Source: Hoylesella buccalis ATCC 35310
GTDB taxonomy: Bacteria; Bacteroidota; Bacteroidia; Bacteroidales; Bacteroidaceae
Reading direction: 5' to 3'
Assembly (NCBI RefSeq): GCF_025151385.1
Contig: NZ_CP102287.1
Location: 248,001-312,000 of the forward strand
DNA length: 64,000 nucleotides
The first letter of the stretch is position 1. Every line of letters starts with the position of its first letter. Below the pieces are notes generated by a model, which was given only the letters and a program-made list of their open reading frames with translations, was not told the DNA's origin and searched no databases. This document shows positions 30,163 to 38,403 of this stretch, one piece after another. The translations under genes were made by a program, and so were the position numbers.

Positions 30163-31272
30163 ATGAAATTACATATCTTCAATCCAGATCACGATGTAGC
30201 ATTGGCGTCCAACATGGATGCTTTCACAGCTCCGCATGCCGCACGCGAATTGCGTGCCGACTTAGGCTATCTGCCGGCTCTGTGGGCTGATGACGGTGAT
30301 ATGGTGCTGGTGGATGACGTGTCGGCTGCACTCGAATCGGCACGCCGTCTTGGCGGTTTGGTGCATGATGTGTTGTTTATTTCGCATGCCGATTTGTGCC
30401 GCTTTCCCATCGATTTCTCCACGGTGAAGGTCGAACCTTGGGGGTGGAACAGGGCCTTGTGTCACTATTTGGTGTCGTCCAACGCGACGTTCAGACAAAC
30501 AGTGCCCACGGCCAAGCAATTGGATGTTATGCGCAAACTGAGCAGTCGCACGTTTGCTGCAACCCATTTGCTACCTGTTCTTGCTGCGTCACACGAGCGT
30601 TTCGTGGGAACCAGCACTTTTTTCTCGGACGATGCCGCTCAGTTGGCCGACCTGCTCATGGCAGACGGTGATCGATTTGTATTGAAGGCACCCTGGAGCA
30701 GTAGCGGTAGGGGGTTGAGATATGTAGACCATGATTTCAGTGGCCATGTTGAAGGGTGGTGCCGAAACCTCATCAAAAAGCAGGGTGGCATCATGATAGA
30801 GCCGCAATATAATAAGGTCTGTGATTTTGGAATGGAATTCATGGCCATGGACAACGGCCGTGTGGCATACCTTGGTCTATCACTGTTCTCGACGGTTCAT
30901 GGTGCCTATACGGGCAACATCATCGCTTCGGAGGCGGTGAAGCGCGACATGATGGCGCGGTATGTACCCCTCGAATTGCTCGATTTCATTCAGGCGCATG
31001 TTATCTCGCTGGTGGGTTCGCTCTTCAAAGGCAAATATGTGGGGCCGTTTGGCATCGACATGATGGTGGTTCGGATGGAGGATCGCGAGGAGTTGTGCAT
31101 CCATCCTTGTGTCGAACTCAATCTCCGCCGTACCATGGGGCATGTGGCCTTGGCGTTGACGGAACCGCAGTCAACCGCTCCCAAACAACTCATGCATGTG
31201 GAGTACACCGATAAGTATCGCTTGAAAGTCTCGCTGGCCGGTGATGATTTGCTGATACCGTATGTCTTATAA
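30163..31272 (+). CDS. ATP-grasp-like protein of unknown substrate
   Basis: A 369-residue protein that looks like an ATP-grasp ligase. DRFVLKAPWSSSGRGLRYV (about residues 166-184) is a lysine plus glycine-rich nucleotide loop. GIMIEPQYNKVCDFGMEF follows, then GPFGIDMMVV. The Mg-binding end is HPCVELNLRRTMGHVAL, similar to the E-x-N pair of the family. The N-terminus, HIFNPDHDVALASN, is conserved in Bacteroidota. The substrate is unknown. It has its own promoter and ends before the palindrome array at 31355-31435. Confidence 0.65.
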   Translation: MKLHIFNPDHDVALASNMDAFTAPHAARELRADLGYLPALWADDGDMVLVDDVSAALESARRLGGLVHDVLFISHADLCRFPIDFSTVKVEPWGWNRALCHYLVSSNATFRQTVPTAKQLDVMRKLSSRTFAATHLLPVLAASHERFVGTSTFFSDDAAQLADLLMADGDRFVLKAPWSSSGRGLRYVDHDFSGHVEGWCRNLIKKQGGIMIEPQYNKVCDFGMEFMAMDNGRVAYLGLSLFSTVHGAYTGNIIASEAVKRDMMARYVPLELLDFIQAHVISLVGSLFKGKYVGPFGIDMMVVRMEDREELCIHPCVELNLRRTMGHVALALTEPQSTAPKQLMHVEYTDKYRLKVSLAGDDLLIPYVL

Positions 31273-31354
31273 ATGGTTTGATACACAGCTTATTATTTAC
31301 TTCTTTTGAAGTAAAGCATGTCCTCGTTTCTCTTCTTTTTTCCCTTGTGAAACT

Positions 31355-31435
31355 AAAAGCATTGACTTTGAAGGTTAATGTCTATGACTTTGGGGTCCAA
31401 AGTCATAGACATTGATGCCCAAAGTCAACGTCCTT
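31355..31435. repeat. Four-unit palindrome array, 22-bp period
   Basis: Four 15-bp imperfect palindromes start at 31355, 31377, 31399 and 31421, exactly 22 bp apart. Their sequences are AAAAGCATTGACTTT, AATGTCTATGACTTT, AAAGTCATAGACATT and AAAGTCAACGTCCTT, with 7-bp spacers gaaggtt, ggggtcc and gatgccc. Units 2 and 3 are exact reverse complements and could form one 17-bp stem. The same design is found at 60142-60250. It lies between convergent genes. Confidence 0.85.
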
Positions 31436-31485
31436 GGTTGGCAGCCTTCGTGGGGCGCCATCCGTGGGGGCTGTGAGCCCCGTTT

Positions 31486-31845
31486 TTAATTCGATTTTCT
31501 GGTGGGTTTCGTGCGAGGTTTACTCGGGTTTTTCAGATAGCGTGTCCAAGCGTATGGCCGTCGGTTGAGCAAATAGTTGGGATCGTCCATGTGTCTGTAT
31601 GCCTCGCGCTCAAATGAAATGTTCAGGTAGGCGCGCCCGCTCATCGGCAGGCGAACGAGCCACTCGATGACGTAGAAAAGATAGAAGAATATAAATCCCA
31701 GTTCAATCATCTGTCGGGTATGGATGCGCTCATGCTGGATAAGGTCGGCCGTGATGGTCGTTCCCTTGCGGCAAAACAACATTCCCAGAATGTTGATGGC
31801 ATCATAATTTTTGAAGGGTATCAGTCGGTTGTGAACGATGAGCAT
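31486..31845 (-). CDS. Conserved Bacteroidota hypothetical protein (119 aa)
   Basis: The product begins MLIVHNRLIPFKNYDAINILG. It contains LIQHERIHTRQMIELGF, an H-E-x-I-H arrangement followed by a hydrophobic stretch (FIFFYLFYVIEWLVRL), and a Lys/Arg-rich tail. The HExxH-like motif next to a membrane segment recalls a membrane peptidase fragment of the M56 kind, but the protein is too short to assign. An apparent longer frame upstream only shadows the EamA gene. Confidence 0.65.
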   Translation of the reverse strand: MLIVHNRLIPFKNYDAINILGMLFCRKGTTITADLIQHERIHTRQMIELGFIFFYLFYVIEWLVRLPMSGRAYLNISFEREAYRHMDDPNYLLNRRPYAWTRYLKNPSKPRTKPTRKSN

Positions 31846-31886
31846 GGGTGTGATGTGAACGATTTTTTGTGTGTTTCCGTGTTTTA

Positions 31887-32786
31887 TTATTCCACGTTTT
31901 TTCTGGTGATGATGTAGGCACTCAGCAAAACGAGAATGCCGGCCACCGGTTTGTCCCAGGTCAGCACGTCCTGTCCGATGTAGATGGCTACCAACGAAGC
32001 AACCACAGGTTGCAGATTGGTGTAAATGCTTACGGTGGTAGCGGTCAGGTAGCGCATGGCGAACGGTATGGCAAAGTAGCCCATCACGGTAGCGAACAGC
32101 ACGATGAAGGCCATTTCGGCTACGCCTGTCCAGGCCCATGCGGCAGAGAAAAGTTTCTGCTGACCCCATTCGGGGGCGGCAAATGGCAGCACGGCGATGG
32201 TAGAAATGAGGAAAATCCACTTCATCTGGGTCACGGCCGAGTACTTCTGAGAAACGTTTCGGGTAATCAACAGATAGATGACCCAGGTGAGCAGACTCAG
32301 AATGGTGAGGAAGATGCCCAGCACGTCGTTGGTTCCTGAGCCGCCCTGCCAGCCCATGAATACCATCAATAGCGCACCGGCAATACCGATGAGTACGCCT
32401 ATCGTCTTCTTTCCATTGAGCGTCTCTTTCAAAAAAACGGCTGCCATCAGCATGGTGGCAACGGGTGTCAGTGTGGCAATCAGTGAAAAGTAAACGGGCG
32501 TGGTGTATACCAAAGCCCAGGCGGTGAGCGTTTGTGAAACCACGAATCCAAGCAAACCACCCAGCATAATGATGAGTAAGTCTTTGCGTTCAACATGCTC
32601 TTTGGGCATGAACAGACTAATCAACCAGAATATCACCGCAGCACCCAGGCATCGGGTGAACATGTATCCCATGGGCGACACCCATTCGTCGAGCAAGAGT
32701 TTGGTAACGGGTACACCTAAACCAAAGATTACGTTGGCCAGTATCACGGCACTGTGTGCCTGTATTTTGTTTTTATTTTTCATCAT
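31887..32786 (-). CDS. EamA/DMT-family transporter
   Basis: A 299-residue inner-membrane protein with two EamA repeats and about ten predicted transmembrane segments (for example VILANVIFGLGVPVTKLLL, TIGVLIGIAGALLMVFMG, VVASLVAIYIGQDVLTW). Such proteins export metabolites or amino acids; the substrate is unknown. The start MMKNKNKIQ at 32786 is preferred to an upstream ATG. A TATATTTG -7 box lies at 32843-32850. It is divergent from the helicase gene. Confidence 0.88.
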   Translation of the reverse strand: MMKNKNKIQAHSAVILANVIFGLGVPVTKLLLDEWVSPMGYMFTRCLGAAVIFWLISLFMPKEHVERKDLLIIMLGGLLGFVVSQTLTAWALVYTTPVYFSLIATLTPVATMLMAAVFLKETLNGKKTIGVLIGIAGALLMVFMGWQGGSGTNDVLGIFLTILSLLTWVIYLLITRNVSQKYSAVTQMKWIFLISTIAVLPFAAPEWGQQKLFSAAWAWTGVAEMAFIVLFATVMGYFAIPFAMRYLTATTVSIYTNLQPVVASLVAIYIGQDVLTWDKPVAGILVLLSAYIITRKNVE

Positions 32787-32842
32787 GTTTAATTGGGTTT
32801 GCGTTGCGAGTAGATGGTCATTCATCGTCTACAAATCAACTG

Positions 32843-32899
32843 CAAATATAGTATTTTTTTGGAGAATGCCGGGTAGCTCAAATAAAAATGATATATTTG
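32843..32899. promoter_or_regulatory. Divergent promoter boxes between EamA and the helicase
   Basis: TATATTTG on the minus strand (32843-32850) and TATATTTG on the plus strand (32892-32899) face the transporter and the helicase respectively. The helicase start is 18 bases after the plus box, so its leader is very short. Confidence 0.6.
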
Positions 32900-32917
32900 T
32901 AGGATTAAACGATAACG

Positions 32918-35632
32918 ATGCAGGCCATGAACACGAATAAGATTCAGACAACTTTTACGCCCGACCAGTTTCAACAGGCGGTGATACAGGCCGAGGGTGG
33001 GTACCACCTGGTGCTGGCTCCGCCGGGATGTGGCAAGACCCAAATTCTCACCGAGCGCATTCGTAGGGCGCACGAACAAGGAATGCCATTCGATAAGATG
33101 CTGTGTTTGACGTTTACAAACCGCGCTGCCCGTGGCATGAAAGAACGTATTGAGGCGCATATTGCGGATGAAGGCGTTAACGAGGTGTATGTAGGAAACG
33201 TGCATCGGTTTTGTTCCAAATTCTTGTTCGACAATAGTTTGGTGCCTGCCGAGAGTTCGGTTATTGACGATGACGATGCTGTCAGCATCCTGGCTCGCTA
33301 TCGGGATGAGGACGAATATGCGGTGCAGGCGAATTATCGAGCGAAAAGTGAATATACGGAGGTGTTTCATTTTGCGGGATTCATCCATCAACTGGTGCAT
33401 GAACATCCCAAAAAACTGCGTCTACACCCTGAATGTGTGACGGCAAGGGACGTGACGGCGTTGCGCACGTTGTGCCAAGTGCAGCGAATGGAGATGACGC
33501 CTGCCACGATGTTGAATGTGTTCAGGCATTCGGATGTGTACGAGGATCTCATCCAGACCGAGGCATACGACCTGGGAAGTCAGCGTGATATTGGTGCCTT
33601 GCTGAAAAAGATGGACCAGGCGCGGCATTACATGGCGTACAAGAAAGAGAACAAACTGCTGGATTTTGAGGACTTGTTGATGCTTACTTACGATGCGCTG
33701 CGGGCCGACGACAAGCATGAGCTGAAGCGGTATGACTGGATACAGGTTGATGAGGTGCAAGACCTCAACCCGTTGCAGCTGGCACTTGTCGACGGTTTTA
33801 CAAGTAGCGACTTCCACACCGTGATGTATCTGGGTGACGAGCAGCAGGCCATCTTTTCGTTCATGGGTGCCAAGATGAGCACGCTGGACGCCCTGAGGGA
33901 GCGTTGTGAGGGGCATGTTCACCGGCTGTTTGTCAACCATCGTTCCCCTCAATATCTGCTTGAAGTGTTCAATGTGTATGCCGAACAGCAGCTGGGAATA
34001 GACAAAAACGTGCTGCCAACGACCAATTATCTTCCCCAACGTAAGGGAGATGAGTTGCAAGTGATGGATAGCGTGACCATTGACTCGGAATACCGTGACG
34101 TTGCTGATGTGGTGAATCGGTTGCAAGCGGCGGATGCGAGGGAAACATCGGCGGTCATCGTGAGCGCCAATGCCGATGCCGAAATGATGAGTAGGGCGTT
34201 GAACGACTTGTCATTATCGCATTTTAAGGTGTCGGGAGATGATTTGTTCGCCTCGCAGGGCGTGAAGTTGCTGCTGGCACACCTGAATGTTTTGGCCAAC
34301 GAGCACAACTTCATCGGTTGGTCACGATTGTTCATGGGGCTGCATGTCTTTGAGAGCAATGCGGCGGCGCGTGGCTTTGTGCGAGGATTGTTGGACAGGG
34401 CGATGCTACCAACCGACCTTCTGATATATCCAGAGAGCAGTTATGTGCAGGAATTTGTAAAGTGTTATGAGCAGCAGGATATTGTGGTGTTCGACACAGA
34501 AACCACCGGACTGAATGTTTTTGAGGACGACATCGTGCAGATTGCAGCTGTCAGGATGCGGCAAGGGAAAGTGGTTCCAGGCTCGTCGTTTGTCGTTTTT
34601 ATGGAAACCGACCGTGACATTCCGCAACGACTGGGAGAGATTGAAAATCCATTGATTGCTGAAATGCAGCGACATGAGCTGCATAGTCATGCTGAAGGGT
34701 TACAGATGTTCATGGAATACGTGGGCGACAGCATGCTTTTGGGACATAATGCCGACTACGATTATCATATTCTGGATTTCAATCTGCAACGCTATTTGCC
34801 CGCCATATCGTTGAAAGAGCAGTGTCCACGCTATCTGGATTCGCTCAAACTCGTTCGGTTATTAGAGCCAAATCTGCGTGAGTACAAACTCAAGCACTTG
34901 CTCTCGGTGTTGCATTTGGAAGGAGAAAACGCCCATTTGGCCGATGCCGACGTTGATGCAACGTGCAATGTGGTGCGCCATTGCTATGGAAAAGCCAAGC
35001 TCATGGTACCTTCTCAGTTGGAATGGATACGTCATCCGCGGTTCAAGAAGCGGGCAGAGGTGTTGCGAAAAAACTATTTAGACATATACAATGCGGCCAA
35101 ACAGCGGCTGTATCAGCGAGAAAAACCTGGCGATGAACCTGTGTTGGTGCAGGAAATGCAACGCTTCTATGCGTTTCTTTGTAGTGAAAAACTGTTGGAA
35201 CCGCAAGATAAATTGCATTATATCACGCAGTTTCTCACGGATGATATCATTGACCAGGCAGCGGCACCATCGTTGGTGGAGCAGCTGTGGGCCTACGTCA
35301 CGGAAATAAACACGTTGAAAGAGGCCGACTTGTGTAACAGTCAAACGCTGCAAGAGCGCATCTTTGTGACAACCGTTCACAAGGCAAAAGGACTGGAATT
35401 TGACAATGTCATCATCTTTGATGCCGTTGACGGACGCTATCCCAACTTCTACAATCAAAACAACGAACGGCTGTTGGCCGAAGACAAGCGTAAATTTTAT
35501 GTAGCCATGACGCGGGCAAAGAAACGTCTTTATGTGGCTTGGTCGACCACAAGGATTGACTATTACAATCGTTCTCACCCGCGCGACATCACTCCCTTCA
35601 TGAGGCCAATACTGCAATTCTTCGAAGAATGA
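32918..35632 (+). CDS. UvrD-like helicase with an internal DEDDh 3'-5' exonuclease domain
   Basis: A 904-residue SF1 helicase. Motif I is LAPPGCGKTQILTERI (about residues 33-48), then LTFTNRAARGM, motif II IQVDEVQDL and motif III GDEQQAIFSFMGA. An exonuclease domain is inserted at about 520-700: VVFDTETTGLNVFEDDIVQIAA (first Asp-Glu), LLGHNADYDYHILD, and HLADADVDAT (DEDDh histidine and Asp). The helicase then resumes with TTVHKAKGLEFDNV and YVAMTRAKKRLYV. It probably unwinds and trims DNA ends. MQAMNT and the inner MNTNK are both possible starts. Confidence 0.9.
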   Translation: MQAMNTNKIQTTFTPDQFQQAVIQAEGGYHLVLAPPGCGKTQILTERIRRAHEQGMPFDKMLCLTFTNRAARGMKERIEAHIADEGVNEVYVGNVHRFCSKFLFDNSLVPAESSVIDDDDAVSILARYRDEDEYAVQANYRAKSEYTEVFHFAGFIHQLVHEHPKKLRLHPECVTARDVTALRTLCQVQRMEMTPATMLNVFRHSDVYEDLIQTEAYDLGSQRDIGALLKKMDQARHYMAYKKENKLLDFEDLLMLTYDALRADDKHELKRYDWIQVDEVQDLNPLQLALVDGFTSSDFHTVMYLGDEQQAIFSFMGAKMSTLDALRERCEGHVHRLFVNHRSPQYLLEVFNVYAEQQLGIDKNVLPTTNYLPQRKGDELQVMDSVTIDSEYRDVADVVNRLQAADARETSAVIVSANADAEMMSRALNDLSLSHFKVSGDDLFASQGVKLLLAHLNVLANEHNFIGWSRLFMGLHVFESNAAARGFVRGLLDRAMLPTDLLIYPESSYVQEFVKCYEQQDIVVFDTETTGLNVFEDDIVQIAAVRMRQGKVVPGSSFVVFMETDRDIPQRLGEIENPLIAEMQRHELHSHAEGLQMFMEYVGDSMLLGHNADYDYHILDFNLQRYLPAISLKEQCPRYLDSLKLVRLLEPNLREYKLKHLLSVLHLEGENAHLADADVDATCNVVRHCYGKAKLMVPSQLEWIRHPRFKKRAEVLRKNYLDIYNAAKQRLYQREKPGDEPVLVQEMQRFYAFLCSEKLLEPQDKLHYITQFLTDDIIDQAAAPSLVEQLWAYVTEINTLKEADLCNSQTLQERIFVTTVHKAKGLEFDNVIIFDAVDGRYPNFYNQNNERLLAEDKRKFYVAMTRAKKRLYVAWSTTRIDYYNRSHPRDITPFMRPILQFFEE

Positions 35633-35705
35633 GGGTAGAGAGGGTTGTAAACTTTGTTTAATGTCTTTTACTTTTTGGTAATGACGAATGTAAAGAGCAT
35701 GAAAA

Positions 35706-35743
35706 ATGGATTCACGGTGTCGGTTGAAACCATGAATCCATTG
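35706..35743 (-). terminator. Hairpin terminator of pepD
   Basis: An ATGGATTCATGG / CCGTGAATCCAT stem is followed on the minus strand by TTTTTC. It lies 17 bases after the pepD stop and also sits between two convergent genes, so it may serve both. Confidence 0.65.
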
Positions 35744-35759
35744 ATGCTATTTGCGTGCA

Positions 35760-37220
35760 CTATTTGCGTACAGGGATGTTCTTCAATATCTCAAGAAGGT
35801 GATCCCAAACCATTTGTACGGTAGGGATGTGCAAACGTTCATCGGGTGTATGAACGAAACGAAGCGTGGGTCCGAAGCTAACCATGTCGATATGGGGATA
35901 ACGTTCCGAGAACAATCCGCACTCAAGTCCTGCATGAATGCCCAATACTTCTGGCTCTTTGTTGAACAATTTCTTGTAAGTCTCGACCGTCAGTTTGACT
36001 AATTTGCTGTCTGGGTTCATGTTCCAAGCTGGATAGCCATCGGTTTGTTCAACCTTTGCGCCTGCCAATTGGTAAGCGGCCTTCACGGTGTTACACATAT
36101 TGTCCAAATTGCTCATCACGTTGCTGCGTTGCGACGACAAGATTTCAACCTTGCCATCCATGGTCTTCACCGCTGCCACGTTGCTTGATGTTTCAACCAT
36201 ATTGGCCAATAATTCATCTTGGCACATGGCAAAGATGCCATTGTCAACGGCTTGCAGAGCCAGTATCAGTTTGCTGCTTACGTCCTTAGGAAGCACCTGT
36301 TGGGGCTCGGTACTTTCCATGTTGAACACCATGTCGGTATCTGTAACATGGAATTCTTGCATCACTTCATGATGGAAGACATTCCAATCGGCACGCACTT
36401 GCTCTTTCGCATCATTGGGAACGGCGAACACAACCTTTCCATCACGCGGGATGGCGTTGTGCAATTTGCCACTATTAAAACTTGCTAAGCGCAAATCAAA
36501 TTTCTCTTGTTCGTTGAAAAGAAATCTCGTTAAAACCTTGATGGCATTGGCACGCTTCTTATTGATGTCATCCCCAGAGTGGCCTCCCACCAAACCTTTC
36601 AGCGAAATTTGCATGAAGAAGTGGTCCTTTGGAGCCTCTTCTGCCTTGTAATCGAAGGTGGCAATGGTGCTACGGCCACCCGCACAGCTTACATATATTT
36701 TGCCTTCGTCTTCAGAATCTAAGTTGATGAGATAATCACCCGTCATGAATCCGGCCTTCATCCCTAACGCTCCCGTTAGTTGTGTCTCTTCGTCAACGGT
36801 GAAAACACATTCTATCGGACCGTGTTCAATGTCGTCACTTTCGAGCACAGCCAATTCCATAGCCACGCCGATGCCATCGTCTGCACCGAGCGTTGTGCCC
36901 TTGGCGGTAAGCCATTCGCCATCAATGTAGGTCTGGATGGCATCCTTATCGAAATCGAACTCAACGTCTACAAGTTTGTCACACACCATGTCCATGTGGC
37001 TCTGGAGTATCACCGTAGCACGATCCTCATAGCCTTTGGTGGCTGGTTTGCGGATAATCACGTTGCCTGTTTCATCTACTGACGTTTCCAGTTGATGACT
37101 CTTGCCAAACTCTTTGAGGTATTCTATCATCTTTTCCTCACGCTTGGAAGGGCGTGGTATCTCGTTGATTTTGGCGAACTGCTTGAAGACGCTAGCTGGT
37201 TGTAAGTCTTTCTTTTCCAT
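35760..37220 (-). CDS. pepD: Aminoacyl-histidine dipeptidase (M20 family)
   Basis: A 486-residue cytosolic PepD-type dipeptidase. The zinc ligands and catalytic residues are visible: VILQSHMDMVCD (about 68-79), LGADDGIGVAMEL (about 112-124), VDEETQLTGALG (about 143-154) and NLDSEDEGKIYVSCAGG (about 169-185). The late HAGLECGLFSE supplies the last metal ligand. It cleaves X-His and other dipeptides. The length is normal. No signal peptide is present. Confidence 0.93.
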   Translation of the reverse strand: MEKKDLQPASVFKQFAKINEIPRPSKREEKMIEYLKEFGKSHQLETSVDETGNVIIRKPATKGYEDRATVILQSHMDMVCDKLVDVEFDFDKDAIQTYIDGEWLTAKGTTLGADDGIGVAMELAVLESDDIEHGPIECVFTVDEETQLTGALGMKAGFMTGDYLINLDSEDEGKIYVSCAGGRSTIATFDYKAEEAPKDHFFMQISLKGLVGGHSGDDINKKRANAIKVLTRFLFNEQEKFDLRLASFNSGKLHNAIPRDGKVVFAVPNDAKEQVRADWNVFHHEVMQEFHVTDTDMVFNMESTEPQQVLPKDVSSKLILALQAVDNGIFAMCQDELLANMVETSSNVAAVKTMDGKVEILSSQRSNVMSNLDNMCNTVKAAYQLAGAKVEQTDGYPAWNMNPDSKLVKLTVETYKKLFNKEPEVLGIHAGLECGLFSERYPHIDMVSFGPTLRFVHTPDERLHIPTVQMVWDHLLEILKNIPVRK

Positions 37221-37239
37221 ACTATTTTTTCTTATTTTA

Positions 37240-37306
37240 TTTTGTATATTGCTCTATTTGCACTACCTTTGCCAAATTGAAATGACAAAGTGACAGTGCA
37301 AATATA
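37240..37306. promoter_or_regulatory. Divergent promoter boxes between pepD and the small membrane protein
   Basis: TATATTTG on the minus strand (37299-37306) points to pepD. TACCTTTG on the plus strand (37264-37271), with a TTG about 20 bases before it, points to the small membrane protein gene. The two promoters overlap. Confidence 0.6.
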
Positions 37307-37313
37307 ATAAGAA

Positions 37314-37508
37314 ATGTTGAAAACATTACTTCTTAGCATGTTAATAATTGCAATATGTATTGCATTGATGGCTGTGAAATTGATTTTTCAGAAGAATGGA
37401 AAGTTCGATTCCATGCACATACATGACAGTGACGCTATGAAAGAGCGTGGCATTCATTGTGTGGTAGATCAAGACAAAGAGGCAAGAAAGCAGAATAAGG
37501 CGTTTTGA
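37314..37508 (+). CDS. Small single-span membrane protein (64 aa)
   Basis: The first 25 residues are one membrane segment (LLLSMLIIAICIALMAVKLIF). The rest is soluble and contains HIHDSDAMKERGIHCVVDQD. Proteins of this size and design are conserved in Bacteroidota but unnamed. It lies 77 bases before the OmpH-like gene, perhaps in one transcript. Confidence 0.7.
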   Translation: MLKTLLLSMLIIAICIALMAVKLIFQKNGKFDSMHIHDSDAMKERGIHCVVDQDKEARKQNKAF

Positions 37509-37585
37509 AATGGATGTCATGGGCAGCATGCTGTCATGGTCATGAGACAAAATAATACGTAAACAATTAAATATCAGTATACAAA

Positions 37586-38203
37586 ATGAAGAAAAAGATT
37601 ATCCGTTCGGTAGCGGTTGCAGCACTTGCGACACTGGCTTTCACGGCATGTGACAATTCAAAACCTCAGGTTGATAAGAAGTCAGAAGGTACAACAGCTG
37701 CTGTTCCTACAGACATGAAAATTGCCTATGTTGAGGTAGACAGCATCATGACCCAGTATAAGTTCTGCAAAGACTATAGTTTGATTTTGCAGAAGAAGGG
37801 TCAAAACATTCAGAACACGCTGGCTGGAAAGCAGAAACAGTTGGAGCAAGCAGCTGCAAACTTCCAGCAGAAGCTTCAACAAAATGCATATACTCGTGAC
37901 CAGGCAGAATCCATTCAGGCTGGATTGCAGAAGCAGAGTGCCGATCTACAGGCGCTCAATCAGCGTCTGAGCAATGAGTTTCAAACAGAAACCGATAAGT
38001 ACAACAAGGCTCTCCGCGACTCCATTCAGCACTTCTTGGCAAGCTATAACAAGGATAAGAAGTATAGCCTCATCCTTTCCAAGGCAGGAGATAATCTGCT
38101 GTATGCCGACAAGAGCTATGACATCACCAAGGATGTGGTTGCTGGTTTGAACAAGGCTTATAAGCCAATCGACACAAAGAAAAAGGCTGACGCAAAGAAA
38201 TAA
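37586..38203 (+). CDS. OmpH/Skp-like lipoprotein
   Basis: A 205-residue periplasmic protein of the OmpH (Skp-like) family. It begins with a lipoprotein signal (VAVAALATLAFTACDN, lipobox FTAC near residue 21), so it should be membrane anchored. A start strand IAYVEVDSIMTQYKF is followed by a long coiled coil (LAGKQKQLEQAAANFQQKLQ, about residues 80-150) and a closing helix. Skp-like proteins shield outer-membrane proteins. The lipid anchor is unlike E. coli Skp. Confidence 0.85.
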   Translation: MKKKIIRSVAVAALATLAFTACDNSKPQVDKKSEGTTAAVPTDMKIAYVEVDSIMTQYKFCKDYSLILQKKGQNIQNTLAGKQKQLEQAAANFQQKLQQNAYTRDQAESIQAGLQKQSADLQALNQRLSNEFQTETDKYNKALRDSIQHFLASYNKDKKYSLILSKAGDNLLYADKSYDITKDVVAGLNKAYKPIDTKKKADAKK

Positions 38204-38247
38204 GAAAGTTTCTTTTGCACAGTTTCCTTCATGGTCATTGTACATGA

Positions 38248-38284
38248 TAAAATCGCGAGCACCTTGTTCGCGATTTTTTTTTTG
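38248..38284 (+). terminator. Intrinsic terminator after the OmpH-like gene
   Basis: An AAATCGCGA / TCGCGATTT stem is followed by ten T on the plus strand. It is a strong rho-independent terminator. Confidence 0.92.
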
Positions 38285-38403
38285 CTTAATTCAGCAAAGC
38301 TTCAATGAGAAAGTAGTGAACGTTCATGAGTAATTGATGGGATTTTAACAGGTTTGTAATGTGATATAATTATTTTTGCGCGAACAAATCTTATAACTAT
38401 CGT

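Noticed and set aside
31377..31413. Bidirectional terminator formed by palindrome units 2 and 3
   Set aside because: The stem is strong, but there is no U-tract on either strand, and the exact 22-bp period of four units shows a different design.
31355..31435. CRISPR array
   Set aside because: Units are only 15 bp with 7-bp spacers, units are not identical, and no cas gene is present.
31846..32220. N-terminal extension of the 31486-31845 gene
   Set aside because: The extra 125 residues are Arg/His-rich nonsense read in the shadow of the EamA transporter.
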